Positions 1 through 9,574 are shown, numbered from the stretch's first letter. The stretch: DNA of 37,879 nt from an uncultured Bacteroidota bacterium (GCA_903844815.1 CAIMVD010000073.1:1-37879), one strand, 5' to 3'. Notes: a model not told the origin generated them from the sequence alone. A program made the numbers and translations.

Positions 1-26
1 CGCCAGCGGATGAAACAAAGAATGCT

Positions 27-54
27 GGCGCCGATTTGCAATCGGTGCCTTTTA
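27..54 (+). terminator. Putative rho-independent terminator (hairpin plus T-run)
   Basis: A 10-bp stem (27-36 pairing with 40-49, one G-T wobble) closes on a 3-base loop and is followed by TTTTA on the plus strand. It would end a plus-strand transcript entering from outside the window, convergent with the GH92 gene that stops at 65. A second inverted repeat, CGCCAGC at 1-7 with GCTGGCG at 24-30, shares bases 27-30 with this stem, so the two hairpins exclude each other. It could instead be part of a dispersed palindromic repeat. Confidence 0.5.
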
Positions 55-64
55 TCATTTGATA

Positions 65-2296
65 TCAGTCATTCAAACCCGACGGCGGTGCATCTTCCGG
101 AGCGGCACCCCAAGAATAATCAGGCCGGGAACCCATTTCAAGTACAAGTTCTCCCCCATTTTTAATATCATCCCAGCTGAACCAGGGCTTATTCCATTCC
201 TTGCCGTTGAGTTTCGCACTCTGAACATATTTATTCTGAGCGCTGCTCTTCTTTGCAGTAATCTTGAATTCCTTATTATTCTGAAGCTTAACAGTAACAT
301 CTGTAAAGACCGGACTTCCGATATTGAATACGGGCATGCCAGGGGTTACCGGATAAATTCCTATGCTTGAAAAGACAACAAAGCCTGAGAGCCCTCCTCC
401 ATCCTCATCGCCCGGGATGCCGAATGGAGTATTGGGGAACCAGGTGTCAAGGAGCATGCGGACTCTCTTCTGCGTCTTCCAGGGCTGACCGGCATAGTTG
501 TAAAGGTAAGGTATGTGAAGGCTTGGTTCATTGCCCATTACAAACTGACCTACCTGACCGGTAGCATCAGGGAATTGTGCGAGAAATGCATATTTGCTCA
601 TGCCGAGGCCCTCAATGAAAAGGCGGTCGAGTTTTGAAGTGAATTTCTCCCTCCCTCCAAGCAAACCTATCAGGCCCGAGACGTCGTGCGGAACATCCCA
701 GAGGTAGGTCCATCCATTGTTCTCGTCATAATAATCGCGGGCACCCATACCGCCCGATAATTTAGGATCAAAATCTTTCACCCAGCTTCCTTCTGCAGTT
801 CGCGGGGCAAAAAAGCCGGTCTCATGGTTATAAAGGTTTTTAAAGTTGTTCGACCGTTTAAGAAAATACTCATAATCGTCTTTTTTATCGAGGGCTTTTG
901 CAAGCTGTGCCAGGCACCAGTCGTCGTAACTGTGCGCCAGGGTAATAGCAACGGCCTGACGTTTTTCAAATGAATGTACCTGGCTGACAGTCTCCTTTTC
1001 TCCGATTCCGAGAGCCGGAAAATAACCTTTTTCGAGATAAAAAGTATCGAGCGAACACATAGGGCCGTTTCTCCATGGAAGCATGGTCGCCTTCATTGCA
1101 TTCTTTTTCAGTCCTTCATAAGCCTTGTTTATATCGAAATTCCGGATTCCTTTGAAGTATGCGTCAGCAACTATGGCAGCGGAATGGTGGCCGTTCATGC
1201 ACGGATTATCTCCGAAGAGAATAGGAAAGGAAGGCATCCATCCGCTCTGTTCATACATTCTTATATACGATTGAATTTTAACGCTTTCCAGTTCGGGATT
1301 TATCAAGGCATGGAGCGGATGTGCGGCCCGGTATGTGTCCCACATCCAGTCGTCGTTATAAAAAGCAGTATCGTTGTCGTTATGAATTTTATTATCAAAA
1401 CCGCTGTAATAACGGCCATCCTCTGAAATATTAACCATCCGTTCATAAGTCCTGTACAAAGCCGTATAAAATGATTTTTTCTGATCCAAGGTACCTCCTT
1501 TTACATTAATTTTTCCAAGGGCCGAGTTCCACTTATCCCTTCCTGCAGTTTTTAATGCATCAAAATCCCATTGGGGTATCTCCTTTTCAAGGTTCTTCCT
1601 CGCCTGTTCGGCATCGACAAATGAAACTCCCATTTTTACACTGGCTTTTTCCTTTTCAGGAAGGTCGAAAGTCAGTGAAAGCGATGGTTTTGAACCTCCT
1701 GACGACATAATTTTTTCAGCCGAAAAGCTTTTTTCTGCCTTCAGGTAGAAAAAAACTTTGACTTTATCCTCATAAAGCTCATAGCCTTCAATAGTATTAT
1801 TATCAATAACATTGAAGGAGCCTTCGGTTGTAATTCCGAGCATCAGGTTTTTCTTTTCTGCTTTATTCCAGCCAATCCTGTAGAATGATGATTTTTCACC
1901 AACTGTAAATTCCAGGTCAATATCCGGGTTTTCGAGCCAAACTGAATAATAATATGGCGTGCAAACCTCATAATCATGATCATAATAACTTTCCCACTTG
2001 CGTCTGTCGCCTAATGTCTCTCCCGATGCCGGCATAAGCAACCCGGCAAATCCGTTCCGGTGTCCGCAAAGGATGAATGGGAAACCACTTATCTTTTCAG
2101 CCTGGTAATTTCCGGGAGTACGGGAAATGCGCATCATACTGTTTGGAAGGCTCACAAGTGGAATTGTAGTCTGAAGCAAAGGACTTATCCCTCCGATATT
2201 GGGATTAACATAGTCGACAGGATCAATGTTTCGGGTACTGCACGATATTGCAAGAAGGCTTGCTGACATTAAAAGTAAAAAGACCGGTCTTTTCAT
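65..2296 (-). CDS. GH92 family alpha-mannosidase, lipoprotein
   Basis: Exo-acting alpha-mannosidase of glycoside hydrolase family 92; known members are calcium-dependent, inverting, and trim alpha-mannosides from N-glycans and related mannans. The protein has 743 residues, the usual family length. It starts with a lipoprotein signal (LLAISC, lipid-modified Cys19), so it should be anchored in the outer membrane or face the periplasm. The family signatures are present: DDWMWDTYRAAHP in the middle, GNEPSLH with the probable general acid Glu590, and GDEDGG with Asp630 and Asp632 as the candidate base region, followed by FSSIGIYPVTPG. It is divergent from the transglutaminase-like gene, with 93 bp between them, and it stops just after a hairpin. 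The linkage specificity (1,2 / 1,3 / 1,4 / 1,6) cannot be told from sequence by eye. Family assignment is very secure. Confidence 0.95.
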   Translation of the reverse strand: MKRPVFLLLMSASLLAISCSTRNIDPVDYVNPNIGGISPLLQTTIPLVSLPNSMMRISRTPGNYQAEKISGFPFILCGHRNGFAGLLMPASGETLGDRRKWESYYDHDYEVCTPYYYSVWLENPDIDLEFTVGEKSSFYRIGWNKAEKKNLMLGITTEGSFNVIDNNTIEGYELYEDKVKVFFYLKAEKSFSAEKIMSSGGSKPSLSLTFDLPEKEKASVKMGVSFVDAEQARKNLEKEIPQWDFDALKTAGRDKWNSALGKINVKGGTLDQKKSFYTALYRTYERMVNISEDGRYYSGFDNKIHNDNDTAFYNDDWMWDTYRAAHPLHALINPELESVKIQSYIRMYEQSGWMPSFPILFGDNPCMNGHHSAAIVADAYFKGIRNFDINKAYEGLKKNAMKATMLPWRNGPMCSLDTFYLEKGYFPALGIGEKETVSQVHSFEKRQAVAITLAHSYDDWCLAQLAKALDKKDDYEYFLKRSNNFKNLYNHETGFFAPRTAEGSWVKDFDPKLSGGMGARDYYDENNGWTYLWDVPHDVSGLIGLLGGREKFTSKLDRLFIEGLGMSKYAFLAQFPDATGQVGQFVMGNEPSLHIPYLYNYAGQPWKTQKRVRMLLDTWFPNTPFGIPGDEDGGGLSGFVVFSSIGIYPVTPGMPVFNIGSPVFTDVTVKLQNNKEFKITAKKSSAQNKYVQSAKLNGKEWNKPWFSWDDIKNGGELVLEMGSRPDYSWGAAPEDAPPSGLND

Positions 2297-2389
2297 ATTC
2301 TTATTCTTATGTTATTTGATACAAAACAAGTATTACGACAAGATAGTCAAAAAACAATTATTTACCTTTATATGATAAAAAACTGATCC

Positions 2390-3832
2390 ATGAACAAAAC
2401 AGGAATTTTTCTTTCAGCCTTACTGCTCATGTCCGGCTGTGCCACGCGAACCGGTTCGAACTACGAAGGTGTGATAAAAAAAATAAGTGTAAAGCTTGCC
2501 AATGGTGACCTAAGCGAGGTATTGAACCTTGCCGACTCTCTGAAAAGAACGAACATTGATGGATCAGTAAATTTCATGAAAGCTGACTCTCTGGCTCAAA
2601 TCGCTGAAAGAATAGCGATTGACTTTTGCGTTACTGAAGATGAGGTAAAAAGCCAGATTGAAAAAAAGACGGGCTCTTTTTCCAAAGAGGAAAAGAACAT
2701 TTGGGAAGAAAAGGGATGGCTTGAATACCGTATTCTGGATGGCCGGAAAATGTATTTCAACAGGGCTGTTTCAAACATGAATCTGTTAAGGAAGTTCTAT
2801 AGCAGTACCGAAGACCGGAAAATTGGAAACCCACCTGATGCGGAGACCTCATTCCGGCTGAAACATACCACCGGGGTGATGAGGGAGTCTTCAGGCGTGA
2901 ATGATCCCGTAGTACCTGTCGAAATGAGAATTATTTATACAATTACAGTTGATCCGGATGTGGTTCCGGAAGGTGAAATAATAAGATGCTGGCTGCCATG
3001 GCCAAGGAGTGATCAGCCCCGTCAGGACAGAGTAATGCTGCTTGCCGCTTCCCAGCCTGATTATACCATTTCACCCGACAGCGCCATTCACAGTACAGTC
3101 TATATGGAAAAACCAGTTCAAAAGGGCATGCCGGCAGTCTTTCAGATTACCTATTCATACCGGTCAAAAGGGCAATACTTTAATCCTGAAGCAATAAAAT
3201 CACTAGCTTACGAAAAAAGCTCTGAAATTTTCAGAAAATATACTGCAGAAGAATTACCTCAGATAAACTTAAGTTCAGCTGTACGGCATCTTGCCGACAG
3301 CATTGCCGGTAATGAAAAAGATCCCAGAGCTGTTGTCCGGAAAATATATTTATGGTTTAAGGAAAATATTCCCTGGGCCGGGGCTCTTGAATACTCTATA
3401 ATGCCGGATATTCCTGAATACGTTTTAAAAAATAAGAGAGGTGATTGCGGCATGCAGACCTTCCTGTTTATGTCGATGCTTCGAAGCCAGGGAATACCTG
3501 TCAGGTGGCAGAGTGGCTGGATGGTACCGCCCGACGCTGAGAACCTTCACGACTGGTGCGAAGTATATTATGAAGGAACAGGATGGGTTCCGGCAGATAT
3601 ATCCTACGATCTTCAACCTTCTGAAAAACCCGAAGAGAAGGAGTTTTATAAAACAGGTATCGACGCCTACAGGCTTATAGTTAACGCCGGAGTATCGGGT
3701 CGGCTGTACCCTGAAAAGAAATATTTCAGGAGCGAGCCCTTCGATTTCCAGAGGGGTGAAGTTGAATGGAAGGGAGGAAATATTTACTTTGACAAATGGA
3801 ACTATGATATGAAAATAGAGTATCTTAAGTGA
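2390..3832 (+). CDS. Transglutaminase-like (cysteine protease fold) lipoprotein
   Basis: Secreted lipoprotein of 480 residues with a C-terminal transglutaminase-like core. The signal peptide ends in the lipobox LMSGC (Cys17). The papain-like triad is visible as Cys353 in GDCGMQ, His387 in LHDWCEVY and Asp403 in VPADISYD. Residues from about 175 to 270 look like the beta-rich domain that often precedes this core. Bacterial members are usually peptidases or amidases rather than cross-linking enzymes; the substrate here is unknown. It sits between two GH92 genes and lies 58 bases ahead of the second one in the same direction. A role in handling glycoprotein peptide, alongside glycan trimming, is an inference from this context. 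The domain call is secure; the function is not. Confidence 0.85.
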   Translation: MNKTGIFLSALLLMSGCATRTGSNYEGVIKKISVKLANGDLSEVLNLADSLKRTNIDGSVNFMKADSLAQIAERIAIDFCVTEDEVKSQIEKKTGSFSKEEKNIWEEKGWLEYRILDGRKMYFNRAVSNMNLLRKFYSSTEDRKIGNPPDAETSFRLKHTTGVMRESSGVNDPVVPVEMRIIYTITVDPDVVPEGEIIRCWLPWPRSDQPRQDRVMLLAASQPDYTISPDSAIHSTVYMEKPVQKGMPAVFQITYSYRSKGQYFNPEAIKSLAYEKSSEIFRKYTAEELPQINLSSAVRHLADSIAGNEKDPRAVVRKIYLWFKENIPWAGALEYSIMPDIPEYVLKNKRGDCGMQTFLFMSMLRSQGIPVRWQSGWMVPPDAENLHDWCEVYYEGTGWVPADISYDLQPSEKPEEKEFYKTGIDAYRLIVNAGVSGRLYPEKKYFRSEPFDFQRGEVEWKGGNIYFDKWNYDMKIEYLK

Positions 3833-3890
3833 TTCTTTAACAATAACGTAATCCTGAAAAAACCAAACTCTGACATACAATAAAAACTAT

Positions 3891-6080
3891 ATGAAGGCTT
3901 TGTTTTTTCTGCTTTTATTCCCGGCAGCAGCAGCGGCACAGGCGCCCTTAAAATACGTTGATCCCCTGACAGGCACAGGAACAGCAACCACCGTCAGCGC
4001 TCTCCGTCACAGTGAATCTCTGTCGGAGGCAAAGGGACAGACCTTCCCGGGCGTGGGACGACCTTTTGGCATGACACAATGGACACCCGAAACGCGTCTT
4101 ACAGAATTAAAATGCGTTTCGCCTTATTATTATTCCGACAGCCGGATTACGGGTTTCCGCGGAAGCCACTGGATGAGCGGAAGCTGCACACAGGATTATG
4201 GAAGCATGACCCTGATGCCATTTATTGCAACAAAGCCTGATACTGTTAAAATCTATCCTTCTTCGATATTCAATCATAAAAACGAGACTTCCAGGCCCAA
4301 TTATTATTCCGTTGTGCTCGACGATTACGGAATCATGGCCGAAATAACCGGATCGAACCGGTCAGGGATGATGAGGCTGACATATACAGGCGAAAAGGTA
4401 AATTGTCTCTTTATCAGATCGAACAGCGATGAGAACCAGGGAAAGATCTGGTACGACCGTCAGAGAAATGAAATAATCGGTTATAATCCGGTCCACCGGA
4501 TATACCAGGGGAGCGGAAAACCGGCAGGATTCAGCGGCTATTTTGTGATCGCCTTCGATAAGCCTTTCAGAATAATACCCCGGGGTGAAAACCTTCAGAA
4601 TATCATAATAAGCTTTGGAGAGGAAAAAAATGTAATTGTCCGCATCGGAACCTCATTTACAGGACAGGATGCTGCCCGTAAAAATATGGAGAAAGAGATT
4701 CCCGACTGGAATTTCGACAGGTTATCGGCAGAAACTGAAGATATCTGGAACCGGACATTAAGCAAAGTAAAAGTAAAGGGCGGTTCTGATATGGATTTAA
4801 CAAAATTCTATACGGCCCTCTATCACTGCTACCAGCTGCCAAGAATAGTAAGCGACATCGACGGAAGCTACCAGGGATTTGCCGAAGACACACTTATTCA
4901 CAACACCGGCGGTTTCAATTATTATGACGATTTTTCAATGTGGGACACTTACAGGGCTCTCCATCCCCTCATGACCCTCCTGGAACCTGAACGGACAACC
5001 GATATGGTGAGGTCTCTTATCCTGAAAGCCGAACAGGGAGGCTGGATGCCCATCTTCCCCGCATGGGGAAGCTATACGGCAGCCATGATCGGCGATCATG
5101 CAAGCACAATGATATCCGATGCATGGGTAAAGGGAATACGAGGGTTTGATACTGAGAAAGCATACAAATATATGCGTCAGAACGCCTTTGATTCTCCTTC
5201 AAAAGAGGACTATCTCTCAGGAAAAGGAAGGAGAGCCCTTAAAAGCTATCTCCAATACGGGTTTATCCCGCTGGAAGATAGTGTATGGGATGCATTCCAT
5301 AAAAGAGAACAGGTCTCCAGGACGCTCGAATACGCCTTAGACGATTATGCCCTTGCCATTTTTGCCAGACACCTGGGAAAAACCGATGATTACAAAGAAC
5401 TGATGAAGCGCTCAGAAAACTACCGAAATATTTTTGACAGGAAGACAGGCTATGTAAGGGGAAGATACGCCGACAGAAGATGGGTAACGCCTTTTGATCC
5501 GGATAAAAAGGCTAACTTCATCTGCGAAGGAACACCCTCTCAGTATACCTGGTATGTACCACATGATGTAACAGGACTTATCAGTCTGATGGGCGGAAAG
5601 AAAGTATTTCTCTCAAAACTGAATAGCTTCTTCGAAAATGGCCATTACTGGCATGGTAATGAGACTGACCAGCAGGCACCTTTCATGTTTGCCATGGCAG
5701 GAGAACCGGCAAGCACCTGGAAATGGACACATAGAATTATATCAGAAGAATATGGCACCGGTCCCGGAGGTCTGAGCGGAAATGATGATTCCGGCCAGAT
5801 GTCGGCCTGGCTTGTTTTTGCAATGATGGGATTCTACCCGGTCTGCCCGGCTTCCAATCAATACATAATTACTATTCCAGGCTTTGATGATGTAAGTATT
5901 TCACTTCCGGGTGGAAAAGTCTTCTCTGTAAAAACTCTGAACCGCAACAACGAAAACAAATATATTAGCCATATAACCAAAAACGGGAAGAATTATAAAA
6001 GTATGGTTATCACACATGAGGATATTACTGCCGGAAATAATTTTGTATTCTATCTTGACTCAATCCCTCCCGGCCGGTAA
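3891..6080 (+). CDS. GH92 family alpha-mannosidase, secreted
   Basis: Second GH92 enzyme, 729 residues, with an ordinary Sec signal (MKALFFLLLFPAAAAAQA, cleavage near residue 18) and no lipobox Cys, so probably periplasmic or secreted. Signatures: DDFSMWDTYRALHP, HGNETDQQAPF with the candidate acid Glu591, and GNDDSGQMSAW with Asp632 and Asp633, followed by MMGFYPVCP. Compared with the upstream GH92 protein, the first acidic position of the D-x-D pair is Asn631. The two proteins therefore belong to different GH92 subgroups and probably differ in linkage preference. The C-terminus is convergent with FeoAB, with only 13 bases between the stops and no clear terminator. It probably shares a transcript with the transglutaminase-like gene. 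Confidence 0.95.
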   Translation: MKALFFLLLFPAAAAAQAPLKYVDPLTGTGTATTVSALRHSESLSEAKGQTFPGVGRPFGMTQWTPETRLTELKCVSPYYYSDSRITGFRGSHWMSGSCTQDYGSMTLMPFIATKPDTVKIYPSSIFNHKNETSRPNYYSVVLDDYGIMAEITGSNRSGMMRLTYTGEKVNCLFIRSNSDENQGKIWYDRQRNEIIGYNPVHRIYQGSGKPAGFSGYFVIAFDKPFRIIPRGENLQNIIISFGEEKNVIVRIGTSFTGQDAARKNMEKEIPDWNFDRLSAETEDIWNRTLSKVKVKGGSDMDLTKFYTALYHCYQLPRIVSDIDGSYQGFAEDTLIHNTGGFNYYDDFSMWDTYRALHPLMTLLEPERTTDMVRSLILKAEQGGWMPIFPAWGSYTAAMIGDHASTMISDAWVKGIRGFDTEKAYKYMRQNAFDSPSKEDYLSGKGRRALKSYLQYGFIPLEDSVWDAFHKREQVSRTLEYALDDYALAIFARHLGKTDDYKELMKRSENYRNIFDRKTGYVRGRYADRRWVTPFDPDKKANFICEGTPSQYTWYVPHDVTGLISLMGGKKVFLSKLNSFFENGHYWHGNETDQQAPFMFAMAGEPASTWKWTHRIISEEYGTGPGGLSGNDDSGQMSAWLVFAMMGFYPVCPASNQYIITIPGFDDVSISLPGGKVFSVKTLNRNNENKYISHITKNGKNYKSMVITHEDITAGNNFVFYLDSIPPGR

Positions 6081-6093
6081 AGTGAAGAAATGT

Positions 6094-8550
6094 TCAGGTA
6101 AAAAACAGGCTCCCCACCTGGAATACAGTAAATGACATTATCCAGGCTATTCCTGTAGTGTAAAATACAGTGAAGGCGGCCCATTTCCAGCTGCCTGATT
6201 CTCTTTTTATTGCTGCAACGACACCCACGCACGGGAAATAAATAAGGATGAAAAGCATAAATGAAAACGCCTTTAGAGGAGTGAACATCACACTGCCATC
6301 GGAGGCTTTCTGTGTCTGAATCTTTTCCACAAGGGAAGTTTTGCCTGATTGGCTTCCGGACTGGAAAATTACTCCAAGCGTACTCACAACAACCTCCTTT
6401 GCTGCCAGTCCTGAGAGGAGGCTTGCACTTAACCGCCAGTCAAAACCCAGGGGCTTCATAACCGGTTCAATAAAATGGCCAATAATCCCCATAAAGGATT
6501 TTGACTGCCGTTCCGCTTTCTGTTCCGACAACAGCCTGGTAACCGCTTCATTTTTAAGGCTTTCAGGTGATGACGAGGCCGTTATATCAGCAATTTCCTT
6601 ATCATAATCCTTCGAAAAATCAACCCTTTGCGGGAAAGTACTCAGTACCCATACAATGACCGATGCTACAAGGATAATACTGCCTATTTTCCGAAGATAA
6701 AGCCCCGTTCTGAACCAGACATGTTTCACAACGCTTCGTGCAGTTGGCATCCTGTAAGGAGGCAGTTCCATCACAAAAGGAATCTCTTCCTTCCTGAAAA
6801 AGACCTTCCGCAAAATAAGTGTCGACAGAACCGCGAAGAGAATTCCTATGAAATATAGCAGGAAGAGTACAGATCCCTGATTCTTCGAGAAAAATGCAGT
6901 AATGAAGAGGATATAAACGGGTAACCTTGCACTGCACGACATAAAAGGGGTTATAAGCATCGTTATCAGACGATCCCTCCTGCTCTCAATTATCCTGGTG
7001 GCCATTATTGCAGGTACATTGCATCCGAATCCCATAAAAAGCGGAATAAAGGATTTTCCGTGCAATCCGATTTTATGCATCATCCTGTCCATAATGAAGA
7101 CAGCACGGGCCATATAACCAGTATCTTCCATGAATGAAATGAATAAAAAGAGTATGATGATATTGGGCAGGAAAACAATCACACCTCCCACACCGCCAAT
7201 TATCCCATCAATAATAAAATCATGGAACAACCCCGGTGAAAGAAACGAAGAGACCATCTCAGCGGCTTTCATAGTGCCAAGTTCCATCCAGTGTTTAGGA
7301 TAGCCTCCTAACCTGAATGTTGCGAAAAAAGTCAGCCACATGAATAAAACAAAAATAGGTATCCCTAGATATTTGTTCGTAATGTAATTATCAATGATTT
7401 TTGTTTTTTGCTGCTTACGCAACTTGCTCAGTTTTAGTGTCTCCTTAAGGGCTCCTGAGATGAATCCATACCGTAAATCGGTAATTACAGTTTCAAGAGG
7501 CTCAGAGTATAGCTTTTGAAGCTTCTGCGATTCCTTTCCTGCTGTTTTAATAATTTCTTCCGGATTTATACACCTGCCAATATTCACAGAGTATTCAGTA
7601 TCGTTCTCAAGCAATTCTATCGCCAGATAACGGGAGGAGATAATATTTGTAAAGAGACTGTTCTCTTCAATTTTTATCTTCGACTGAATAGCCTGTAATG
7701 AGTTTTCTATCTCATAGCCATAATTAATGTGTATATGCCTCACTACAGGCTCCCTGTTCTCATACACTTCAATTATCTTATCGAAAAGCGGCCTGATCCC
7801 TTTGCCCCTGGAACTAACAGTAGGCACAATGGGCACACCTATTAACTCCCCAAGCGACTTATGATCTAACTTATCGCCTTTTTTCTCGAGTTCATCGTAC
7901 ATATTAAGAGCGATGACCATCTGGACACCCATATCGATAAGCTGGGTGGTCAGGTAGAGGTTTCTTTCAAGGTTTGAGGCATCGATGATGTTAACAACTA
8001 TATCCGGCTTATTTTCCAGTATATAATTTCTTATGTAAATCTCTTCGGGAGAATAGCTTTTTATTGAATACGTACCGGGTAGGTCGACTATCGAAAAAGA
8101 ATATCCGGAGTGCTTAAAGACAGCCTCCTTGGAATCGACAGTTACCCCTGCATAATTTCCGACTTTCTCCCTCGAGCCCGAAGCACAGTTAAAAAGGGTT
8201 GTCTTTCCGGAATTGGGGTTGCCAACAAGTGCAACCTGGATATTCCTTGAACGACTTGTAAACGAACCATTTTCAGTCTCACTTACCAGAATTCCCCCTG
8301 AATGAAGAGTTTCTTCCTGACTGCCGTCCCTGACAACCTCAATGAGCTGAGCCTCACTGTTCCGCAGGAGAATATGGTAGCCCATTAACTTATACTCTAC
8401 GGGATCGCGTAAGGGAGCCTTTTTTACCACCGATATCTTCTTACCCACAACAAATCCCATCTCAGACAACCGCTGCCTGAACTGGCCTCTTCCCTTAATC
8501 TTGAGAATTATCCCCTCATCTCCTTCATCGAGATCGTATAATGTTGTCAT
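6094..8550 (-). CDS. feoB: Fused FeoA-FeoB ferrous iron transporter
   Basis: Inner-membrane Fe(II) importer in which the cytosolic SH3-like FeoA domain (about residues 1-75) is joined to FeoB. The FeoB G-domain shows G1 GNPNSGKT (110-117), G3 DLPG (156-159) and G4 NMYD (216-219). It is followed by the multi-pass membrane part with two gates, including the conserved GFGCNVPAIMATR with its Cys. The total is 818 residues, which suits a Bacteroidales FeoAB fusion. The frame can be extended 16 codons upstream to a TTG, but the ATG at 8550 begins right at the FeoA domain and is preferred. No feoC or Fur-type regulator is adjacent. A 7-bp repeat array lies about 55 bases upstream of the start. Confidence 0.96.
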   Translation of the reverse strand: MTTLYDLDEGDEGIILKIKGRGQFRQRLSEMGFVVGKKISVVKKAPLRDPVEYKLMGYHILLRNSEAQLIEVVRDGSQEETLHSGGILVSETENGSFTSRSRNIQVALVGNPNSGKTTLFNCASGSREKVGNYAGVTVDSKEAVFKHSGYSFSIVDLPGTYSIKSYSPEEIYIRNYILENKPDIVVNIIDASNLERNLYLTTQLIDMGVQMVIALNMYDELEKKGDKLDHKSLGELIGVPIVPTVSSRGKGIRPLFDKIIEVYENREPVVRHIHINYGYEIENSLQAIQSKIKIEENSLFTNIISSRYLAIELLENDTEYSVNIGRCINPEEIIKTAGKESQKLQKLYSEPLETVITDLRYGFISGALKETLKLSKLRKQQKTKIIDNYITNKYLGIPIFVLFMWLTFFATFRLGGYPKHWMELGTMKAAEMVSSFLSPGLFHDFIIDGIIGGVGGVIVFLPNIIILFLFISFMEDTGYMARAVFIMDRMMHKIGLHGKSFIPLFMGFGCNVPAIMATRIIESRRDRLITMLITPFMSCSARLPVYILFITAFFSKNQGSVLFLLYFIGILFAVLSTLILRKVFFRKEEIPFVMELPPYRMPTARSVVKHVWFRTGLYLRKIGSIILVASVIVWVLSTFPQRVDFSKDYDKEIADITASSSPESLKNEAVTRLLSEQKAERQSKSFMGIIGHFIEPVMKPLGFDWRLSASLLSGLAAKEVVVSTLGVIFQSGSQSGKTSLVEKIQTQKASDGSVMFTPLKAFSFMLFILIYFPCVGVVAAIKRESGSWKWAAFTVFYTTGIAWIMSFTVFQVGSLFFT

Positions 8551-8603
8551 CTGATAATATAAACAGCAGTTTAACCCTGAATACCGGAGAATGTTCAAAA
8601 GGA

Positions 8604-8638
8604 AGTCGGGAGTCAGGAGTCAGGAGTCAGAAGTCAGA
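8604..8638. repeat. Heptamer tandem repeat AGTCRGR, copy A
   Basis: Five consecutive 7-bp units are visible: AGTCGGG, AGTCAGG, AGTCAGG, AGTCAGA, AGTCAGA. The array lies between feoB and the YhcH-type gene. A second array with the same unit order occurs at 10323. Confidence 0.9.
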
Positions 8639-8677
8639 AGTTTGGTGGAATTCTGAACAGTCGTTATCCGAACCGCA

Positions 8678-9292
8678 TTAATCAATTTTTACTTTTACAA
8701 CAACTTTCCGGACTTTTGCGTTTTCGCTGACTTTGACCCCGGGCCTGTGAATATCTGAGGGCAGGAAGATAAAAAACCTGTCGGACGTTGCTTTTATTTC
8801 CTGACTCTTTCCAACTGTATAGAACGCAATGTCATTTCCTTCGTTGTACTCGCTTGTAATTTTTCCGATTTGGGATGCCGGAGCCAGCCCGATCATTTCA
8901 GATCCTGCCGCAACATATTGTATATCAATATATTTTTTATGGCTCTCGTACTTTGCATCTTCATTATTCTTTGTGGCATACTCACTGACTGTGACATAAA
9001 GGTTATCTCCGTCAAGATCGTAACGCTTAAGTTCCAGTTTATTAAGGTCGTTATTCTTAAGAAATAGAAATGCTTTGTTCCAACGCTCTTTATTCCTGAA
9101 ATAAGCAATGGCAAATTCCCTTTTATCAATTGAAGCGTCGGGTTTTACTGCCCAGCCGTTCAACCACTCCTCCTGCGAAAACCAGCTTTCAACTTTTTTG
9201 CTGCTCCATTTCGAAGGATCCGGAGAGCTGTTGAATCCTGCTGAGCCAAAAAATACTGAAAACAGCATCACGATAATTATTAGTTTCTTCAT
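8678..9292 (-). CDS. Exported YhcH/YjgK/YiaL (DUF386, NanQ-like) family protein
   Basis: Member of the YhcH/YjgK/YiaL family, metal-binding cupin-like proteins. The E. coli member NanQ opens or anomerises sialic acid, and others are linked to sugar catabolism. The motifs are ESHKKYIDIQ (Glu116, His118, Asp123) and FLPSDIHRPGV (His182), the usual metal and active-site region. Most family members are cytosolic and about 150 residues long. This one has a signal peptide (MKKLIIIVMLFSVFFGSAG) and an N-terminal extension, 204 residues in all, so it acts outside the cytoplasm. The frame continues 34 codons upstream, but that part does not look coding and the ATG at 9292 starts the signal peptide. 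A substrate released from glycans is an inference. It is divergent from the secreted gene at 9575. Confidence 0.85.
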   Translation of the reverse strand: MKKLIIIVMLFSVFFGSAGFNSSPDPSKWSSKKVESWFSQEEWLNGWAVKPDASIDKREFAIAYFRNKERWNKAFLFLKNNDLNKLELKRYDLDGDNLYVTVSEYATKNNEDAKYESHKKYIDIQYVAAGSEMIGLAPASQIGKITSEYNEGNDIAFYTVGKSQEIKATSDRFFIFLPSDIHRPGVKVSENAKVRKVVVKVKID

Positions 9293-9355
9293 AAAATCAA
9301 ATATTAACAACATTTTTACCGAAACGCGTTCAGTGAGAGTTAAAAAATCACCTTT

Positions 9356-9363
9356 CAAATTTA
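9356..9363 (-). promoter_or_regulatory. Possible -7 box TAAATTTG for the YhcH-type gene
   Basis: Read on the minus strand this is TAAATTTG, an exact match to the Bacteroidota -7 consensus TAnnTTTG, 63 bases ahead of the ATG. No TTTG -33 box is found at the expected 19-21 base spacing, so this is weak. Confidence 0.3.
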
Positions 9364-9574
9364 TTTTACTCAGTTCGGTATATTTTGGTTCCAAAACTAC
9401 TAAAAACCCGGCAGCATCGAAATAAAACGAAAATCCTTTTTTGGAAATAAGTACATAAAAATCTAAATTTACAAAACGGAAAAAACCAATTAAAGTTAAA
9501 AGAGCTAAGAGTAAACCAGGTTAGTATTAAATTTTCAGAAAACATAATATTCCAAATAACAAAACATAAGAATA

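Noticed and set aside
59-370. Plus-strand frame of 103 codons at the left end
   Set aside because: It lies entirely opposite the 3' end of the GH92 gene, has no domain features, and its open frame follows the codon structure of the real gene.
2297-2389. Divergent promoter between the GH92 and transglutaminase-like genes
   Set aside because: Only imperfect matches (TACCTTTA on plus) and no box pair with correct spacing; a promoter must exist here but cannot be placed.
8551-8598. Extended N-terminus of FeoAB from TTG
   Set aside because: The extra 16 residues are not part of the FeoA fold; the ATG at 8550 starts the domain directly.
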